64,000 bases of DNA. Source: Bog-473 sp963730395 (GTDB lineage: Bacteria; Actinomycetota; Acidimicrobiia; Acidimicrobiales; RAAP-2). Under the pieces are notes generated by a model. That model saw only the letters and a list, made by a program, of their open reading frames with translations, ran no database searches and was not told the DNA's origin. This document shows, piece after piece, positions 62,356-64,000 of this stretch. Both the position numbers and the translations under genes were made by a program. Each line of letters starts with the position of its first letter. Position 1 is the stretch's first letter. Where the stretch lies: positions 124,001 to 188,000 of the forward strand of contig CAVSSK010000007.1 in the NCBI GenBank assembly GCA_963730395.1. The letters run 5' to 3'.

Positions 62356-64000
62356 ATGCTCTCGATAGGGCGCCTCGGAGCGTCGGGCGGTGCTGAGTAC
62401 TACCTCGACAAGGTGGCAAACAACGTCGATGACTACTACCTCGGTCGCGGCGAGGCACCAGGACGCTGGATCGGGGCAATTGCCGAACAGCTCGGGCTGG
62501 TCGGCCAGGTCGAAGCCGACGCGCTGCGCAATCTGTTGGCCGGGACCTCGGCGCAGGGTGAGCACCTGGGCCTCCAGGTCCAACCGGGCCGCCGGCCCGG
62601 CTACGACCTGACGTTCTCGGCTCCCAAGGGCATTTCCTTGCTCTGGGCCTTCGGACCCGAAGAGGTCCGTGACGCGGTCTCCGCCGCCCATGACCATGCC
62701 ATCGTCGCCGTGCTCGACCACCTGTCCAAAGAGGCCTGCTATGCCCGTCGGGGCCACGGCGGGGCGGAGCTGATCGAAGCAAACGGTTTCATGGGCGCTG
62801 CCTTTCGGCACCGCTCCAGCCGGGCTGGTGACCCCCAGCTCCACACCCACGTGGTGGTCCCCAACCTGGTCCAAGGTGCGGACGGTCGCTGGTCCGCCCC
62901 CGACGGGCGACACCTGTTCACGTGGAAGATGACGGCGGGCACCCTCTACCGCTCAGCCCTGCGGGCTGAGCTCGCACCGCTCGGACTGGGCTGGGACATC
63001 CGGCGCAACGGACTGAGTGAGCTGCGAGACGTGCCGAGGGCCGTACTGCGGGCGTTCTCCAAGCGCCGAACCGACATTGAACAGGCCATGGAGAAGAGGG
63101 GGAGTAGCTCGGCCGTCGCCGCAGCCAACGCGGCGCTCGCCACTCGAGCTCGCAAGCCCGGTGAAGGGATCTCAGCCGACGTGCTCCAAGCCAGATGGCT
63201 TAAGCAACTCGGCGCCATCGAGCTCCCTGACGGCGAAGGTGGAACCAGGGGGGCCAGCGTCGAGGACCTCGGCGGCTGCCTCGGCGTCGAGACGGTCACC
63301 ACCGCGCCCGATCCCGCAGAGGTCGAGGAGGCCTTTCGGATCCTGGCTGGTGAGAGTGGCGTGTCGCTCGACGACTGGGAGATCGACGAAGCGCACCCTA
63401 CGGATTCGGGCACTCCGGGCACCAGGGCGATGCCCATCACCCTGCTCGGATCGACGTTCAGTCGACGCGACGCCATGAGCGCGCTGGCCAGGGCATTCGA
63501 CCTCACCCCTGTCGAGGCCGCCGCACTGACGGCCCGATTTCTCCAAAGGGAGGGGGTCGTGAGGGTCCTTGCCGACCCCGCCGCCGGGCCCGAGCACCTT
63601 CGCACTCGGAGCGGCCACGTCGTGCGCGCTACGAGCGGCGACCGGCGCTACACGACGACCGAGCTGCTCGCTGCCGAGCAGCGCATCATCTCCTCCGCCG
63701 TCGCACGCATTGGGGATGGAACTGGTCGGGTCGCCCCCGAGACGGTTGAAGAGGTGCTCGGGCACCACCCCCTCCTTGACGGCGAACAGGCCGACGGTGT
63801 CCGGGCATTGCTCAGCTCGGGCAACGGCTACGACCTGGTGATCGGCCAGGCCGGAACCGGCAAGACGACATTGCTTGGGGCCGCACGCTTCGGCTGGGAG
63901 GAGGCCGGATACCGAGTCATCGGTACGGCAGTGGCGGCGCGGACGGCGGCTGACCTCGAGCGCGGTACCGGGATCGCCAGCTCGTCGCTCACCCAGCTTC
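62356..64000 (+). CDS. MobF-family relaxase-helicase (TrwC/TraA-like), 3' end cut by window edge
   Basis: An open frame of 548 codons from ATG 62356 to the window end. The relaxase domain begins MLSIGRLGASGGAEYYLDKV, with candidate catalytic Tyr 15/16 and a second pair in NNVDDYYLG (27/28). The fold's conserved GYDLTFSAPKGISLLWAFG is present, and the metal-binding three-His motif is in FRHRSSRAGDPQLHTHVVVP (His 152, 163, 165). From about residue 480 the helicase part starts, with Walker A in IGQAGTGKTTLLGA (about 496-508) and RVIGTAVAARTAADLE. It nicks oriT and leads the strand into the recipient. A full-length member would be about 1000-1500 aa, so roughly half is missing here. Confidence 0.93.
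   Translation, partial: MLSIGRLGASGGAEYYLDKVANNVDDYYLGRGEAPGRWIGAIAEQLGLVGQVEADALRNLLAGTSAQGEHLGLQVQPGRRPGYDLTFSAPKGISLLWAFGPEEVRDAVSAAHDHAIVAVLDHLSKEACYARRGHGGAELIEANGFMGAAFRHRSSRAGDPQLHTHVVVPNLVQGADGRWSAPDGRHLFTWKMTAGTLYRSALRAELAPLGLGWDIRRNGLSELRDVPRAVLRAFSKRRTDIEQAMEKRGSSSAVAAANAALATRARKPGEGISADVLQARWLKQLGAIELPDGEGGTRGASVEDLGGCLGVETVTTAPDPAEVEEAFRILAGESGVSLDDWEIDEAHPTDSGTPGTRAMPITLLGSTFSRRDAMSALARAFDLTPVEAAALTARFLQREGVVRVLADPAAGPEHLRTRSGHVVRATSGDRRYTTTELLAAEQRIISSAVARIGDGTGRVAPETVEEVLGHHPLLDGEQADGVRALLSSGNGYDLVIGQAGTGKTTLLGAARFGWEEAGYRVIGTAVAARTAADLERGTGIASSSLTQL

Larger units (their letters stand above)
37188..64000 (+). mobile_element. Integrative conjugative element (left part; right end beyond window)
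   Basis: The tRNA-Lys is followed by a tyrosine integrase and an excisionase-like gene. Beyond them come a ribbon-helix-helix protein, a Tad/Flp pilus locus, ArdC, a cargo operon with TIR and nuclease-like proteins, SSB and a MobF relaxase. This is the gene set of an ICE or integrated plasmid. The left border is inferred at the tRNA 3' end. The right border, second att repeat, coupling protein and any T4SS ATPase are not seen, so the extent is a minimum. Whether all of it is one element or nested elements cannot be settled from the window. Confidence 0.72.

Noticed and set aside
1..64000. CRISPR arrays, rRNA genes and insertion sequences
   Set aside because: No regularly spaced repeats, rRNA-like sequence or transposase genes were seen on reading through the window.

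Overview
The window is 64 kb of high-GC DNA that reads as Actinomycetota, most likely an uncultured Acidimicrobiia-type organism. This is inferred from coding density, GTG/TTG starts, F420-type luciferase-like oxidoreductases, class III cyclases fused to AAA/TPR modules and a DUF6295-like gene; no rRNA is present to prove it. No CRISPR array or recognisable insertion sequence was seen.

Positions 1-37187 look like host chromosome. They hold a secreted NHL-repeat protein cut by the left edge, a dienelactone hydrolase and kinase-fold group (1-4 kb), an FtsX-type permease and FAD oxidoreductase (4-8 kb), and a cyclic-nucleotide group (8-11.4 kb: metallo-hydrolase, cNMP-binding protein, receiver-HTH-cyclase). 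Next comes a MacB/LolD-like ABC ATPase with a histidine kinase, two response regulators and a second FtsX-type permease (11.4-18.2 kb), then an AAA-cyclase with an MpaB-like oxygenase (20-24 kb). A fatty-acyl-AMP ligase/ACP/GNAT cassette faces an F420 oxidoreductase (24-29 kb). A divergent pair of secreted repeat proteins follows, with sterol desaturase, DoxX and an ICMT-like methyltransferase (29-33 kb), then a second AAA-cyclase and a double ClpX-type zinc-finger protein.

At 37188 a tRNA-Lys(TTT) is followed at once by a tyrosine integrase and an excisionase-like gene. From there to the right edge the content is that of an integrative conjugative element: ribbon-helix-helix protein, a Tad/Flp pilus locus (40.7-51.6 kb), ArdC anti-restriction protein, a minus-strand cargo operon with a TIR-domain protein and two nuclease-like proteins (53.9-60.3 kb), SSB, and a MobF-family relaxase-helicase that runs off the right edge. 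The second attachment site and any T4SS/coupling genes lie outside the window.

Many genes carry single-base indels while codon patterns on both sides stay intact. They cluster at 1.9-6.9 kb, 10.5-10.9 kb and densely at 42.8-48.8 kb, with one near 59.8 kb. Sequencing or assembly error is the simplest reading, so these genes are annotated at full span with the frameshifts noted.

The best candidate for something undescribed is the minus-strand operon 53894-60266: winged-helix/coiled-coil protein, TIR protein with a novel N-terminal region, 608-aa protein with a degenerate PD-(D/E)XK-like core, DUF4365-like QxK nuclease, two-TM coiled-coil protein and an orphan. A repeated TGACGTTC motif that occurs near the ribbon-helix-helix gene and again near the ssb/relaxase genes is a second lead.
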